Shown here: piece by piece, positions 46,465 through 56,009 of the stretch | Position numbering within the stretch: the stretch's first letter is position 1 | Layout of the letters: each line of letters opens with the position of its first letter | Assembly: GCA_018824405.1 (NCBI GenBank) | Contig: JAHJGO010000026.1 | Location: forward strand, 186,001-250,000 | Direction of reading: 5' to 3' | Origin: Gammaproteobacteria bacterium | Lineage (GTDB): Bacteria; Pseudomonadota; Gammaproteobacteria; Burkholderiales; Sulfuricellaceae | Length of the DNA stretch: 64,000 nucleotides | Notes under the pieces: model-generated | What the model was told of the DNA's origin: nothing | Databases searched by the model: none | Seen by the model: the letters and a program-made list of their open reading frames with translations, nothing else | Position numbers and translations under genes: made by a program

Positions 46465-48411
46465 ATGCCCAAAATATCCGCCAAGATTATCGTCGCTGCA
46501 TTCATCTTTCTGCTCGTCGGCCTGGCTGCCGCCTACGCCGTTCCCAGCATTGAAATTGCAGTGGTGATGGGCATCCTGCTGCTGACGGTCTTTCTGTTTT
46601 CATTCGAGATTGTGGGCGTGGATGTGGCGGCGGTGAGCATCATGGTTTTGCTCGGCCTGATCAGTTCCTTCAGCGATGTTCTGGGCCTGGCCCAGCCTCT
46701 GGTGCCGACATCGGAACTGTTCCGGGGGTTTTCCAGCAACGCGGTGATGTCCATCATTGCCGTGATGATTATCGGTGCAGGGCTGGATAAGACCGGGCTG
46801 ATGGGCAAGGTGGCTGGCGTTATCCTGAAGCTGGCCGGCCAGAAAGAGGTCAAGATCATCCCTGCTATTTCCAGTGCGGTCGGCTTTATCTCCAGTTTCA
46901 TGCAGAACGTGGGCGCCGCCGCCTTGTTCCTGCCGGTGGTCGGCCGGATTTCAGCCCGTACCGGCCTGCCCATGTCCCGGTTGCTGATGCCCATGGGCTT
47001 CTGTGCCATTCTGGGCGGCACCATCACCATGGTCGGCTCCAGCCCGCTGATCCTGCTGAACGACCTGATTCTTACATCAAACAAGGCCCTGGCGCCCGAG
47101 CAGCAGATGGCGACCTGGTCGCTGTTTTCGGTGACCCCCATCGGCATCGCCCTGCTTGCCAGCGGTATCGTCTATTTTGTGCTCGCCGGCCGTTTCGTTC
47201 TGCCCGGCGGCAAGCACGATGACGTCACCAGCGGCACCAATGCCATGCAGTATTTTCAGGATCTCTACGGACTCAATTACGGCCTGTTCGAAGTTGTGGT
47301 GCCAGCCGGCAGCCCGCTGGTTGGCAAGACGCTGGATGAAGTCGAGACTGAGGCCCGCGTACGCATGATCGCAGTTGCGCACGGCAGCAATGATTTGCGC
47401 GTTGGCCCCGGCAGCCTGGACCGCGATGTAGGCATCGGAAGCAACACCGTACTCGGCATTCTGGCCTCCCCGGATCGTCTGCAAGCCCTGGTCGAGGCCA
47501 ATGGCCTGGTACTGCGCGACAACCTGGAAATTTTTGCCGAGCCGCTGGCCGCCACCAACGCCGGTATCGCCGAGGTGGTCATTCCGCCAGGCTCCGACCT
47601 GATCGGCAAGAGCGCCCGCGACGTGTGGATGCGCAAAACCTACGGTATCGCCATGGTGGCCCTGCACCGGGGAGGCCAGACGCTGCGCAAGGGCGATGGC
47701 ATCCGCAACCTGCCGCTGCAGGCCGGCGACGCTCTCATCGTGCATACCACCTGGGCAGCCCTGGCCCGCCTGGAACGTGACAAGAACTTCGTGGTTATCA
47801 CCACCGAATACCCGCACGAGGAGTTGCGTCCGCACAAGGTTGTCCCAGCGCTTGCATTCTTCGGCATTGCCCTGTTCATGCTGCTGTTCACCGACGTGCG
47901 CCTGTCCCTTGCCCTGATGGCTGGAGCGATCGGCATGATCCTCTCCGGCGTGCTGCGCGTCGAGGAGGCCTACCACGCGGTGAGCTGGAAATCGGTCTTC
48001 CTGCTTGCCAGCCTGATCCCGCTCGGCCTGGCGGTGGAGACCAGCGGCACGGCTGCCTGGATCGCCCAGCAGACGCTGAGCCTGCTGGGTGGCCTGCCAA
48101 TCTGGGTGCTGCAGCTGGCCATCGCCGTGCTCGCCACCTTGTTCACCCTGGTGATGTCCAACGTCGGCGCCACCGTGCTGCTGGTCCCCCTGGCAGTGAA
48201 TATCGCCATTGGTGCCGGCGCCAATCCGGCCGTGTTCGCGCTGACCGTGGCGCTGGCCACTTCCAACTCCTTCCTCCTGCCCACTCACCAGGTCAACGCG
48301 CTGATCATGGGTCCGGCGGGCTACAAGGTGGGGGATTTCATCCGTGCAGGCGGCATCATGACGCTGCTGTTCCTTGCTGTCATGATGACGATGCTGAACC
48401 TGATCTACTGA
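46465..48411 (+). CDS. SLC13/DASS-type transporter with central RCK_C domains
   Basis: The 648-aa protein has an N-terminal set of membrane helices, two cytosolic TrkA-C (RCK_C) domains in the middle (about 275-450; VVVPAGSPLVGKTLDEVETE, VVIPPGSDLIGKSARDVWMR) and a C-terminal helix bundle with NSFLLPTHQVNALIMGPAGY. NVGAAALFLPVV and SNVGATVLLVPLA correspond to the SNT-like substrate motifs. Members move sulfate, dicarboxylates or other anions with Na+ or H+. The ATG at 46465 has AGGA ahead; an upstream open frame of 26 codons overlaps the leader structure and is not used. Confidence 0.9.
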   Translation: MPKISAKIIVAAFIFLLVGLAAAYAVPSIEIAVVMGILLLTVFLFSFEIVGVDVAAVSIMVLLGLISSFSDVLGLAQPLVPTSELFRGFSSNAVMSIIAVMIIGAGLDKTGLMGKVAGVILKLAGQKEVKIIPAISSAVGFISSFMQNVGAAALFLPVVGRISARTGLPMSRLLMPMGFCAILGGTITMVGSSPLILLNDLILTSNKALAPEQQMATWSLFSVTPIGIALLASGIVYFVLAGRFVLPGGKHDDVTSGTNAMQYFQDLYGLNYGLFEVVVPAGSPLVGKTLDEVETEARVRMIAVAHGSNDLRVGPGSLDRDVGIGSNTVLGILASPDRLQALVEANGLVLRDNLEIFAEPLAATNAGIAEVVIPPGSDLIGKSARDVWMRKTYGIAMVALHRGGQTLRKGDGIRNLPLQAGDALIVHTTWAALARLERDKNFVVITTEYPHEELRPHKVVPALAFFGIALFMLLFTDVRLSLALMAGAIGMILSGVLRVEEAYHAVSWKSVFLLASLIPLGLAVETSGTAAWIAQQTLSLLGGLPIWVLQLAIAVLATLFTLVMSNVGATVLLVPLAVNIAIGAGANPAVFALTVALATSNSFLLPTHQVNALIMGPAGYKVGDFIRAGGIMTLLFLAVMMTMLNLIY

Positions 48412-48439
48412 CGCCCATTCCGGATGACTTGCGCCATAT

Positions 48440-48459
48440 CGGCAGGCCCGCCGGTTTTT
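48440..48459 (+). terminator. Weak terminator-like hairpin after the SLC13 gene
   Basis: CGGC, AGGCCC and GCCG form a 4-bp stem followed by GTTTTT. Confidence 0.3.
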
Positions 48460-48490
48460 GATCATTTGCTTTACAAACCCCTCTGGCACC

Positions 48491-48527
48491 CTCTATATTG
48501 AATACTGTTACATTATTCAATATAGAG
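48491..48527. promoter_or_regulatory. Perfect 14-bp palindrome directly ahead of umuD (probable operator)
   Basis: CTCTATATTGAATA (48491-48504) and its exact reverse complement TATTCAATATAGAG (48514-48527) flank nine bases and end two bases before the umuD-like start codon. No CTGT-N8-ACAG LexA box is seen nearby. It may be the operator for the umuDC operon, or an mRNA hairpin covering the ribosome site. Confidence 0.6.
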
Positions 48528-48529
48528 CC

Positions 48530-49102
48530 ATGACTCAATCCACACGCGGCGGCGCTCGCCCCGGCGCAGGCCGCAAACCTTCTCCCGACCCTACTACCAC
48601 TATCCGGGTGCCGATCAGCCAGAAGGCGGCGATACTCGATTTCGTGCAGCAGCGGCAGGCTGGATTCCGCATTCCATCCGGCATGGAAATTTTCGCGTTC
48701 GCGGAACACCCGCCCAGGCAGAAATTCCCCCTCATGGGGCATTCCGTCCGGGCCGGGTTCCCCTCCCCCGCCGACGATTATGTCGAGAAGCGCATCGACC
48801 TCAACGAAGAGCTCATCCAGCATCGGGAGGCCACCTTCTTCCTCAGGGTCAAAGGGCAATCCATGGTGGATGCCGGCATCGACGACGGCGACGAGCTGAT
48901 CGTGGATCGCGCCATCAAGCCGGAACATGGCCGCATCGTGATCGCCGCCGTGGATGGCGAGCTCACCGTCAAGCGTTTTTTCCAGCGAGCCGGCGTGGTC
49001 AAACTCATTGCCGAGAACCCGAAATATCCGGATATCGAATTCAAGGACGGTCAGGAGATGCTGATCTGGGGCGTGGTCACCAGAATCATCAAGTCGGTAT
49101 GA
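48530..49102 (+). CDS. umuD: UmuD/LexA-like S24 autoprotease with N-terminal DNA-binding-like extension
   Basis: The 190-aa protein has a C-terminal S24 domain with an Ala-Gly cleavage site ([14 protein letters not shown]), catalytic Ser in [20 protein letters not shown] and Lys in [10 protein letters not shown]. It is about 50 residues longer than E. coli UmuD. The extra N-terminus ([13 protein letters not shown], then [20 protein letters not shown]) looks like a ribbon-helix-helix DNA-binding segment. The protein may therefore be both a polymerase V subunit and an autorepressor of the operon acting at the palindrome in front (inference). It overlaps umuC by 4 bp (ATGA). Confidence 0.92.
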   Translation: MTQSTRGGARPGAGRKPSPDPTTTIRVPISQKAAILDFVQQRQAGFRIPSGMEIFAFAEHPPRQKFPLMGHSVRAGFPSPADDYVEKRIDLNEELIQHREATFFLRVKGQSMVDAGIDDGDELIVDRAIKPEHGRIVIAAVDGELTVKRFFQRAGVVKLIAENPKYPDIEFKDGQEMLIWGVVTRIIKSV

Positions 49103-50391
49103 CTAATGTAAAACAGAACACCAGCTTCGCCCTGGTCGACGGCAACAACTTCTACGTCTCCTGCGAGCGGGTTTTCAACCCCGGGCTGGAAGGCAAGCCC
49201 GTGGTGGTGCTGTCCAACAACGACGGCTGTGCAGTGGCGCGATCCGCCGAAGTCAAGGCGCTGGGGGTCAAGATGGCCACTCCCTGGTTCCAGATGAAGG
49301 CGCTTGCCAGGCAGCACGGCATCATCGCCCTGTCGTCCAACTACACGCTGTATGCCGACATGAGCAACCGCATGATGTCGCTATTGAGACAGTTCTCGCC
49401 CCGGCAGGAAATCTATTCCATCGATGAATGTTTTCTCGGGCTGGATGGATTCAAGCAGGATCTGACCACCTACGGGCAGGAGATCCGCCAGCAGGTGAGG
49501 CAATGGATCGGCATTCCCGTCTGTGTCGGCATCGCGCCTTCCAAAACCCTCGCCAAGCTCGCCAACCATGTGGCCAAAAAGCAGCCGGCATGGAACGGCG
49601 TATGCGACCTGGGAAGCCTGCGGGAATCCGAACTGAACGAACTGCTGGGCGGCATCGAGGCAGGCGAGGTCTGGGGCGTGGGCAGGCGGCTGCGCGAACA
49701 GCTGGCCGCCATGAACATCCACACCGTGCTGGCGCTGAAAGAAGCCGACACCGCGCTGATCCGGCGCCGCTTCTCGGTGGTGCTGGAGCGTACCGTGCTG
49801 GAGCTGAGAGGCATTTCCTGCATGGGTCTGGAAGAAATCGCCCCCAACAAGCAGCAGATCGTGTGCAGCCGCTCCTTCGGCCAAGCTGTACTTCACCTGG
49901 TGGAATTAAGGGAAGCCGTGAGCAGCTACGCCACACGGGCGGCGGAGAAACTGCGGCGCCAGTCCTCCGTCGCTGGGGCTATTCATGTCTTCATCGCCAC
50001 CAGCCCGTTCAGGGAAAAAGACCCGCAGTACAGCCAGGGCATCACGATTCCGTTGCCGGAAGCCAGCGACGACACGCTAAAGCTGATTTGTGCCGCGCAA
50101 TGGGGGCTGAAGCAGATCTATCGCCCCGGCTACCGCTACGCCAAGGCCGGGGTGATGCTGATGGAACTCGGCCCGGCAGGCCGCCGGCAGCACATGCTGT
50201 TCAGCGATGAGGGGGCGGAAAACCGCTCAGCCCGGCTGATGCAGGTGCTGGATGGCATCAACCGGAAGATGGGGAAAGACACGCTATTTATGGCAAGTTC
50301 CGGGATCGAAAAAGGCTGGCGCATGAAGCAGGGGAACAAGTCGCCCTGCTACACCACGAGCTGGGGTGAACTGGCCCAGGTGTGCTGCTGA
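49099..50391 (+). CDS. umuC: Y-family translesion DNA polymerase UmuC
   Basis: The 430-aa polymerase has the Y-family catalytic residues in [17 protein letters not shown] and [12 protein letters not shown], the helix-hairpin-helix region ([20 protein letters not shown]) and a C-terminal UmuC-specific domain ([18 protein letters not shown]). It makes error-prone polymerase V with cleaved UmuD. It is coupled to umuD. Confidence 0.97.
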   Translation: MTNVKQNTSFALVDGNNFYVSCERVFNPGLEGKPVVVLSNNDGCAVARSAEVKALGVKMATPWFQMKALARQHGIIALSSNYTLYADMSNRMMSLLRQFSPRQEIYSIDECFLGLDGFKQDLTTYGQEIRQQVRQWIGIPVCVGIAPSKTLAKLANHVAKKQPAWNGVCDLGSLRESELNELLGGIEAGEVWGVGRRLREQLAAMNIHTVLALKEADTALIRRRFSVVLERTVLELRGISCMGLEEIAPNKQQIVCSRSFGQAVLHLVELREAVSSYATRAAEKLRRQSSVAGAIHVFIATSPFREKDPQYSQGITIPLPEASDDTLKLICAAQWGLKQIYRPGYRYAKAGVMLMELGPAGRRQHMLFSDEGAENRSARLMQVLDGINRKMGKDTLFMASSGIEKGWRMKQGNKSPCYTTSWGELAQVCC

Positions 50392-50462
50392 ACGCCATCC
50401 TTGCGCGAATGTCCATGCGGGCGGTATGCTTGAATCATAATCCTCTGGTTATCTATAAAACC

Positions 50463-50837
50463 GTGCCCAAACAGACTGCCAAATTGATTCGCCGGCTCGG
50501 TGACGTCCCCGCCTCTGTCGTTTACCCTATTCAGCGTGGATATTCGCAGCTTGTCGCGCTCCAGAATCGGCAGCGCTCGGAACTGCTGGCTGATTTCACT
50601 GAAGTACGCGGCTTTATGCCGCTGCTCATGAAACAGCGTAACGGCTTTCACTGGACCAGCCAGGATCGCCGCCTTATCAGGAAACAGATACATAGTCTGG
50701 TCCACCTGAGTCCCTATCTGGTTGCGCTCCTGCTGCCGGGAGGATTACTGTTGCTGCCGCTGTTGGCCTGGTGGCTGGATCGGCGCAGGCTGATGCGCCA
50801 TCCCGATGAGAAGCCTGGCGACATTGATCAGCCCTGA
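50463..50837 (+). CDS. Hypothetical protein with one C-terminal membrane helix
   Basis: The core 124-aa product (VPKQTAKLIRRLGDVPASVV ...) has a basic amphipathic N-terminus, then FTEVRGFMPLLMKQRNGFHW and a strong hydrophobic helix (LSPYLVALLLPGGLLLLPLL), ending in a charged tail. I loosely compare the pre-membrane region to LETM1-like proteins but cannot assign it. The start is uncertain: GTG at 50382 (overlapping umuC) and ATGs at 50409 and 50415 are in frame, none with a ribosome site. Confidence 0.6.
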   Translation: MPKQTAKLIRRLGDVPASVVYPIQRGYSQLVALQNRQRSELLADFTEVRGFMPLLMKQRNGFHWTSQDRRLIRKQIHSLVHLSPYLVALLLPGGLLLLPLLAWWLDRRRLMRHPDEKPGDIDQP

Positions 50838-50889
50838 ATTGGCATCTCCAACTGAGTGGGCACAATAGCCCATTTATCAGAAGCGCCCT

Positions 50890-52524
50890 TCAAGCTGCCG
50901 GCTGTACCGCTCCCGGTGCCAGTTCCACACCACCTGTCGATGCTTTGGCGCCAAGCAGGTGTGCCGCCTTGGCGGCCTGCTGCACCGCGCGCCGGATGGC
51001 GCTCGCGGCACGCAAGCGGGCATCCATGTCTGCCACGATTACATGGCCCTGGGCGCCAGCCTCCAGAAGTTCCGCTTTCAGTATCTGATAGTCCCCTTCC
51101 AGGCCCTGCAAGCTGGTTTCGACATCGGCGGCGTACTCCATGTATCCCACCGGATCAACCCGGGAAAACAGCCTTGATGCCTGATCAAGGAAGGCTCCAC
51201 CTGCTTCGATCAGCACCGGCATCGGCGTTTCGCGTGCTGCGGCAGCGGCCTCCATGGCCAGCTCCGCCACTGCTTCATAGTAGCGTGCCGTGCGCAGAAT
51301 TTGCGGCAGACGCCGGGCATTTTTTTGCGACATGCCAGCCTGGTTCATACGAGCGATGAAGTCAGCCACAGCCTGATTCAGCCTGGCCACAATTTGCTGG
51401 TCTGCAGCCAGTTTGTCTCCGGAAGCGCCTGCCATGGCCTCACGCATCATGCGCAAGGATATGCCGCCCATGCGCCGCACTTCCTGTTCCAGTGCGTCCA
51501 GTGCCAGTGCCGGGATCGCCACGACGTTGTTGTCCAGATAGAGCGGCCGGGCCTCGTCTTCTTCGGCGGCGCGAAAGCGTTTTTCGAGAAACTGGGTCAT
51601 GCGACTGGCGATGGGCCAGACCAGCACGACGCCGAGCAGGTTGAAAACGGTATGAAACAGGGCCAGTTGTGCAGCCGGAGCCGTATCGAGTTCCAGCGCT
51701 TCGCCTGCCATCCCAATGGCCGATACCAGCCAGGGCAGCAGCGCCAGCGCCACCGCGCCGGTCAGGAGATTGAACAGGATATGGGCGGCGGCGGCACGCT
51801 TGGCGTTGGGGGTGGCGCCAAGGGAGGCAAGCAGCGCGGTGACCGTGGTGCCGATATTGGCGCCAATCACCATGGCGGCAGCACCCTGTGCCGTCAGCAG
51901 TCCGCCCTGGGCAGCGGTCAGCACGATGGCCAGGGAAGCGCTGGAAGATTGCATCAGCACGGTGAGCATAATGCCGATCAGCACCTGTATCAGGGTATCC
52001 GAGACCCCCTCTCCTTCCGGCAGCTTGAAATCCGCTGACAGCCCGGAAAAAGACTCCTTCAGCATGTCGATGCCAAGGAACAGTATGCCGAAACCTGCCA
52101 GCGTCTGCCCCAGCGCGCCACGGCGTTTTCCCCTGCCGGTCAGCTGCAGCGCCATGCCGATTCCGATGAGCGGCAGCGCCAGCAATTCGATCTTGAATTT
52201 CAGCCCGACCAGTGCGACCAGCCAGCCGGTCATGGTAGTGCCGACATTGGCGCCGAACAGCACCCAGATGGACTGCCCCAGCGTGAGCAGCCCGGCATTG
52301 ACGAAACCGATAGCCGCCACCGTCACGGCGCTGGACGACTGGACAAAAGCCGTGACCAGAATTCCCGAGGCCAGCCCGCGTAACCGGGTTCTGGTGGCAT
52401 AGGTAAGAATACGTTCCAGTGCCGGCCCTGCGGCGAGTTTCAGGCCGTCGGTCATCAGCCCCATGCCGAGCAGAAACAGGCCGATGCCGCCCAGCAAGCC
52501 GCCGCTTATTTCCCATATGCTCAT
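50890..52524 (-). CDS. Na+/Pi cotransporter (NptA/YjbB-type) with PhoU-like C-terminus
   Basis: The 544-aa protein has two inverted Na/Pi cotransporter repeats with the duplicated QSSS motif (TAFVQSSSAVTVAAIGFVNA, TVLMQSSSASLAIVLTAAQG) and GANVGTT/GANIGTT. A C-terminal PhoU-like helical domain (about 340-520) follows. It moves phosphate across the inner membrane. The ATG has GGAAGG ahead. A perfect inverted repeat lies just upstream in its leader. It is convergent with the small membrane protein gene. Confidence 0.93.
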   Translation of the reverse strand: MSIWEISGGLLGGIGLFLLGMGLMTDGLKLAAGPALERILTYATRTRLRGLASGILVTAFVQSSSAVTVAAIGFVNAGLLTLGQSIWVLFGANVGTTMTGWLVALVGLKFKIELLALPLIGIGMALQLTGRGKRRGALGQTLAGFGILFLGIDMLKESFSGLSADFKLPEGEGVSDTLIQVLIGIMLTVLMQSSSASLAIVLTAAQGGLLTAQGAAAMVIGANIGTTVTALLASLGATPNAKRAAAAHILFNLLTGAVALALLPWLVSAIGMAGEALELDTAPAAQLALFHTVFNLLGVVLVWPIASRMTQFLEKRFRAAEEDEARPLYLDNNVVAIPALALDALEQEVRRMGGISLRMMREAMAGASGDKLAADQQIVARLNQAVADFIARMNQAGMSQKNARRLPQILRTARYYEAVAELAMEAAAAARETPMPVLIEAGGAFLDQASRLFSRVDPVGYMEYAADVETSLQGLEGDYQILKAELLEAGAQGHVIVADMDARLRAASAIRRAVQQAAKAAHLLGAKASTGGVELAPGAVQPAA

Positions 52525-52539
52525 TCTGACCTTCCTTTG

Positions 52540-52577
52540 CATCGTGGCACCGGCGGTGTGACGCAGGTGCCACGATG
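52540..52577 (-). promoter_or_regulatory. Perfect 12-bp inverted repeat in the Na/Pi cotransporter leader
   Basis: CATCGTGGCACC (52540-52551) and GGTGCCACGATG (52566-52577) are exact reverse complements around 14 bases, about 15 bp before the start codon and next to the GGAAGG ribosome site. It could be an operator or a translational hairpin. The remaining bases to 52890 (a 366-bp gene-free gap) contain AT-rich promoter-like sequence near 52820 but no clear element. Confidence 0.5.
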
Positions 52578-52890
52578 GCGCGTGGCCCTAACCAGGGTGA
52601 TATGGGAGTTTAAACAATGGCCACGGTGTGGCTGCCACTGCATATTGGAGACGGCGATTAGCGGGTGTAACGAGGTTTGTAACATTGCATGATCCGGAAA
52701 CTGGCGTGCAAAGCCCATTTTAGCATCGAAAGCGGCAGACGCCGCTTAAACGCACAACGGCGTAGATGGTCTGGATTATTCTCGTGCCGGTGTTCCGGAC
52801 CGATAACGTGCCGGGATAGATATAAGTTATATTGAGGAAACTGTAGAGCAATTCCGGCATCATAAAGATAACGGAGAGGATCACCAGGAT

Positions 52891-54288
52891 ATGACAATTC
52901 GAACCCACGAAGTCGCGCTTGGTTTGTTACTGGCACTGCTGCTTCTAACGCCTGGCTGGCTGATGGCTGCTTCGCAGCCGGTGATGGTACTGAAGATTGA
53001 AGGTGCGATTGGCCCCGCGACAGCAGATTACGTGGTGCGCGGCCTAGGTCATGCGGCAGAGAAAGAAGCGCAACTGGTGGTGCTGCAGATGGACACGCCG
53101 GGTGGTCTCGACACATCGATGCGACAGATCATCAAGGCAATCCTCGCCTCGCCCGTACCGGTGGCGGCCTATGTTGCCCCAAGCGGGGCACGTGCCGCCA
53201 GTGCCGGGACCTACATTCTCTATGCCAGCCATGTCGCCGCAATGGCACCGGGCACCAATCTGGGGGCTGCCACCCCGGTGCAGATCGGTGCAACCCCGGA
53301 TTTTTCCGAACCGAAGAAGCCTGTACAAGGACCAAATGGGAAGGAAGCGAAATCCGATGGTGCACAATCTCCAGGCGGCAGTACCAAACAGACTTTGACC
53401 CGGAAGCAGGTCAGCGATGCTGCCGCGTATATCCGCAGTCTGGCGCAAATGCGCGGCCGTAATGCTGAATGGGCGGAGCAGGCCGTTCGCGAGGCGGTCA
53501 GCCTGCCAGCCGAGGATGCGCTGAAGCTTAATGTTATCGATTATATCGCTACAGATCAGCCGCAGTTGTTGCAGCAACTCGACGGCGTGAAGGTAAACGT
53601 GCTGGGACGTGATTTTCAGCTGGCAACCGCAGACGCTCCGTTGCTCAGCTATGAGCCGGACTGGCGTGCCCGATTGCTGGCGGTCATTACAGACCCCAGC
53701 CTCGCCCTGATTCTGATGATGATCGGCATTTACGGACTTTTTTTCGAATTCACCTCGCCTGGTTTCGGAGTGGCCGGCGTACTCGGTGCCATCTGCCTTC
53801 TGCTGGCGCTGTATGCCCTGCAGATGTTGCCACTAAATTATGCCGGGCTGGCACTGATACTGCTGGGTATTTCATTCATGGTTGCAGAGGCTTTTTTTCC
53901 TGGTTTTGGCGTGCTCGGCATCGGCGGAATTACTGCTTTCGTGGTCGGCGGGGTGATCCTGATCGACACTGAACTGCCGGGTTTCGGCATTCCGCTCGAG
54001 TTGATTGTCGCCATTGCGGTGGTGAGTGCGCTTCTGCTCGGGCTGGTCGGTGGCATGGCGCTGAAGGCACGGCGGCGTCAGGTGGTGAGCGGCGACGAAG
54101 GTCTGATCGGCAGCATCGGTGAAATGCTGGAGGATGCTGAAACTGAAGGATGGGCACGAGTCCACGGCGAAAGCTGGAAAGTCCAAACCCGAACCCCATT
54201 GCTACGCGGGCAGAAAGTCCGTGTTCTGGTGCGTAACGGCCTGTTACTCAAGGTCAATCCCGTGGAAGCGGACAACAAAGGAGAATGA
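52891..54288 (+). CDS. NfeD-type membrane-bound serine protease
   Basis: The 465-aa long NfeD protein has a signal peptide (about 1-27), a periplasmic ClpP-class protease domain (about 30-245) with catalytic Ser104 in RAASAGTYIL and the probable Lys in TRKQVSDAAAYIRSL, then four membrane helices (ITDPSLALILMMIGIYGLFF, onwards) and a C-terminal NfeD OB-fold domain (about 395-460). Homolog PH1510 cleaves the hydrophobic C-terminus of its slipin partner. The slipin gene follows with an ATGA overlap. Confidence 0.95.
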   Translation: MTIRTHEVALGLLLALLLLTPGWLMAASQPVMVLKIEGAIGPATADYVVRGLGHAAEKEAQLVVLQMDTPGGLDTSMRQIIKAILASPVPVAAYVAPSGARAASAGTYILYASHVAAMAPGTNLGAATPVQIGATPDFSEPKKPVQGPNGKEAKSDGAQSPGGSTKQTLTRKQVSDAAAYIRSLAQMRGRNAEWAEQAVREAVSLPAEDALKLNVIDYIATDQPQLLQQLDGVKVNVLGRDFQLATADAPLLSYEPDWRARLLAVITDPSLALILMMIGIYGLFFEFTSPGFGVAGVLGAICLLLALYALQMLPLNYAGLALILLGISFMVAEAFFPGFGVLGIGGITAFVVGGVILIDTELPGFGIPLELIVAIAVVSALLLGLVGGMALKARRRQVVSGDEGLIGSIGEMLEDAETEGWARVHGESWKVQTRTPLLRGQKVRVLVRNGLLLKVNPVEADNKGE

Positions 54289-55064
54289 GCATGTTCGAAT
54301 TCGGATTCAGCGGTATCGCATTCGTGATAGTCGCATTGATCGTCGCTTCGTTTCGCATCCTGCGCGAATACGAGCGTGGCGTGGTATTCATGCTCGGCCG
54401 CTTCTGGAAGGTCAAGGGGCCGGGCCTGGTGCTCGTGATTCCCGGCGTCCAGCAGATGGTGCGTGTCGATTTGCGCACGGTGGTGCTCGACGTGCCGACC
54501 CAGGACGTGATTTCTCGCGACAACGTCTCGGTCAAAGTCAACGCGGTGGTGTATTTGCGCGTGATCGACCCGCAAAAGGCGATCATCGAGGTTGAAAACT
54601 TTCTCAATGCCACCAGCCAGCTCGCGCAGACCACGCTGCGGGCGGTGCTCGGCAAGCACGAACTGGATGAAATGCTGGCAGAGCGCGAGCGGCTCAACCT
54701 GGATATCCAGCAGGCACTGGACACGCAAACCGATGCCTGGGGAATCAAGGTAGCCAACGTGGAGATCAAGCACGTCGATATCGACGAATCCATGGTGCGT
54801 GCCATTGCGAAGCAGGCCGAAGCCGAGCGGGAGAGGCGCGCCAAGGTGATCCACGCCGAAGGTGAGTTGCAGGCATCGGAAAAACTGCTGCAGGCCGCTC
54901 AAATTCTGGCTCGTCAGCCGGAGGCGATGCAGTTGCGCTATCTGCAGACTTTGGCTGGCATTGCTGGTGACAAGACCAATACCATAGTGTTTCCTGTGCC
55001 GGGTAATTTCATGGAATTGCTGGCCCGCCAGAAATTATCGGGTGACGCAGAGCAAGCCCACTGA
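54285..55064 (+). CDS. Slipin (stomatin-like SPFH protein)
   Basis: The 259-aa protein has one N-terminal membrane segment (GIAFVIVALIVASFRIL), an SPFH/prohibitin domain (about 25-185; REYERGVVFMLGRFWKVKGP, DLRTVVLDVPTQDVISRDNV) and a coiled coil with a hydrophobic C-terminus (IVFPVPGNFMELLA) that is the usual NfeD substrate site. It forms membrane-microdomain assemblies. An ATG two codons downstream is an alternative start. Confidence 0.95.
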   Translation: MSMFEFGFSGIAFVIVALIVASFRILREYERGVVFMLGRFWKVKGPGLVLVIPGVQQMVRVDLRTVVLDVPTQDVISRDNVSVKVNAVVYLRVIDPQKAIIEVENFLNATSQLAQTTLRAVLGKHELDEMLAERERLNLDIQQALDTQTDAWGIKVANVEIKHVDIDESMVRAIAKQAEAERERRAKVIHAEGELQASEKLLQAAQILARQPEAMQLRYLQTLAGIAGDKTNTIVFPVPGNFMELLARQKLSGDAEQAH

Positions 55065-55082
55065 TTTTTTAAGTGAATTGCC

Positions 55083-55976
55083 ATGGAGCAGAACATCATG
55101 CAAGCCTTCAGCCCTATTGTCGTAGCCACCGATTTTTCCGATTCTGCCGAACGAGCGATGCAGCGCGGCGCGCAGATCGCAAAACAGCTTGAAGCGGAAT
55201 TACACCTGATACACGTGGTGCAACCTCTGGATCTCTATCCGGGAGTTGATCCTGCGGCTGATTTTCGTCAGAACCATGAGCAGGCATTGCATGCGGCTGT
55301 CAAGAATCGTCTCGACACCCTGGCTGACAACCTGCGCAAGGATTGTGCCATTCAGGTTGTGGTTGCCACGCGTATCGGGCGCGCCCACAAGGAGATCGCC
55401 GATTATGCAGCGGCTAAAGAAGCCTATCTGGTGGTGACCGGCGCGCGCGGCGAGCACACCTTGCTGGACCTGCTCATTGGATCAACTGCTTCCCGGCTGT
55501 TGCGCTTGGCAACTTGCCCGGTGCTGATCGTCAAGAACACGGAGACGAAACCCTATCAAACAGCCATCGCCGCAGTGGATTTTTCTCCTGGATCGATCAC
55601 TGCTCTGGAGCTTGCTCGCGCCGTAGCGCCGAGTGCACAGATCGAAGTGCTGCATGTATATGATACCGATCATGATGACCGGATGCGCCAGGCTGGAATG
55701 GACGAAACATTTATACTGAACCGCCAGGCACACGTCATAAAAGATGCGGAAAAACACCTGGACATCGAGCTGGAAAAATTGAATGAAGGGAAGATCTCGC
55801 GAAATGTCGTGGCAGCCTATCCCGCTGCCGCAATCTGCGAGCGTGCAGAGGTACTTCGCTCCGACCTGATCGTACTCGGCCGCCACGGCAAGAGCGGCAT
55901 GCAGGAACTGCTGCTCGGCAGCGTCAGCAAGGATGTGGCCAATGCGGCAGACTGCGACGTGCTGCTGTGTTTTTGA
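55083..55976 (+). CDS. Tandem universal stress protein
   Basis: The 297-aa protein contains two Usp domains (about 8-150 and 158-297), each with an ATP-binding-type glycine motif (GARGEHTLLDLLIGSTASRL; GRHGKSGMQELLLGSVSKDV). It follows slipin after 18 bp, so it is probably in the same operon, pointing to a stress-linked membrane function. An ATG at codon 6 (MQAFSPIVVATDFS) is an alternative start. Confidence 0.92.
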   Translation: MEQNIMQAFSPIVVATDFSDSAERAMQRGAQIAKQLEAELHLIHVVQPLDLYPGVDPAADFRQNHEQALHAAVKNRLDTLADNLRKDCAIQVVVATRIGRAHKEIADYAAAKEAYLVVTGARGEHTLLDLLIGSTASRLLRLATCPVLIVKNTETKPYQTAIAAVDFSPGSITALELARAVAPSAQIEVLHVYDTDHDDRMRQAGMDETFILNRQAHVIKDAEKHLDIELEKLNEGKISRNVVAAYPAAAICERAEVLRSDLIVLGRHGKSGMQELLLGSVSKDVANAADCDVLLCF

Positions 55977-56009
55977 GCCTGCGCCGGGACAGGCAGATGA
56001 CTTACAAAT

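Noticed and set aside
48481-48530. Canonical LexA box ahead of umuD
   Set aside because: No CTGT-N8-ACAG type site; the perfect palindrome found has a different sequence.
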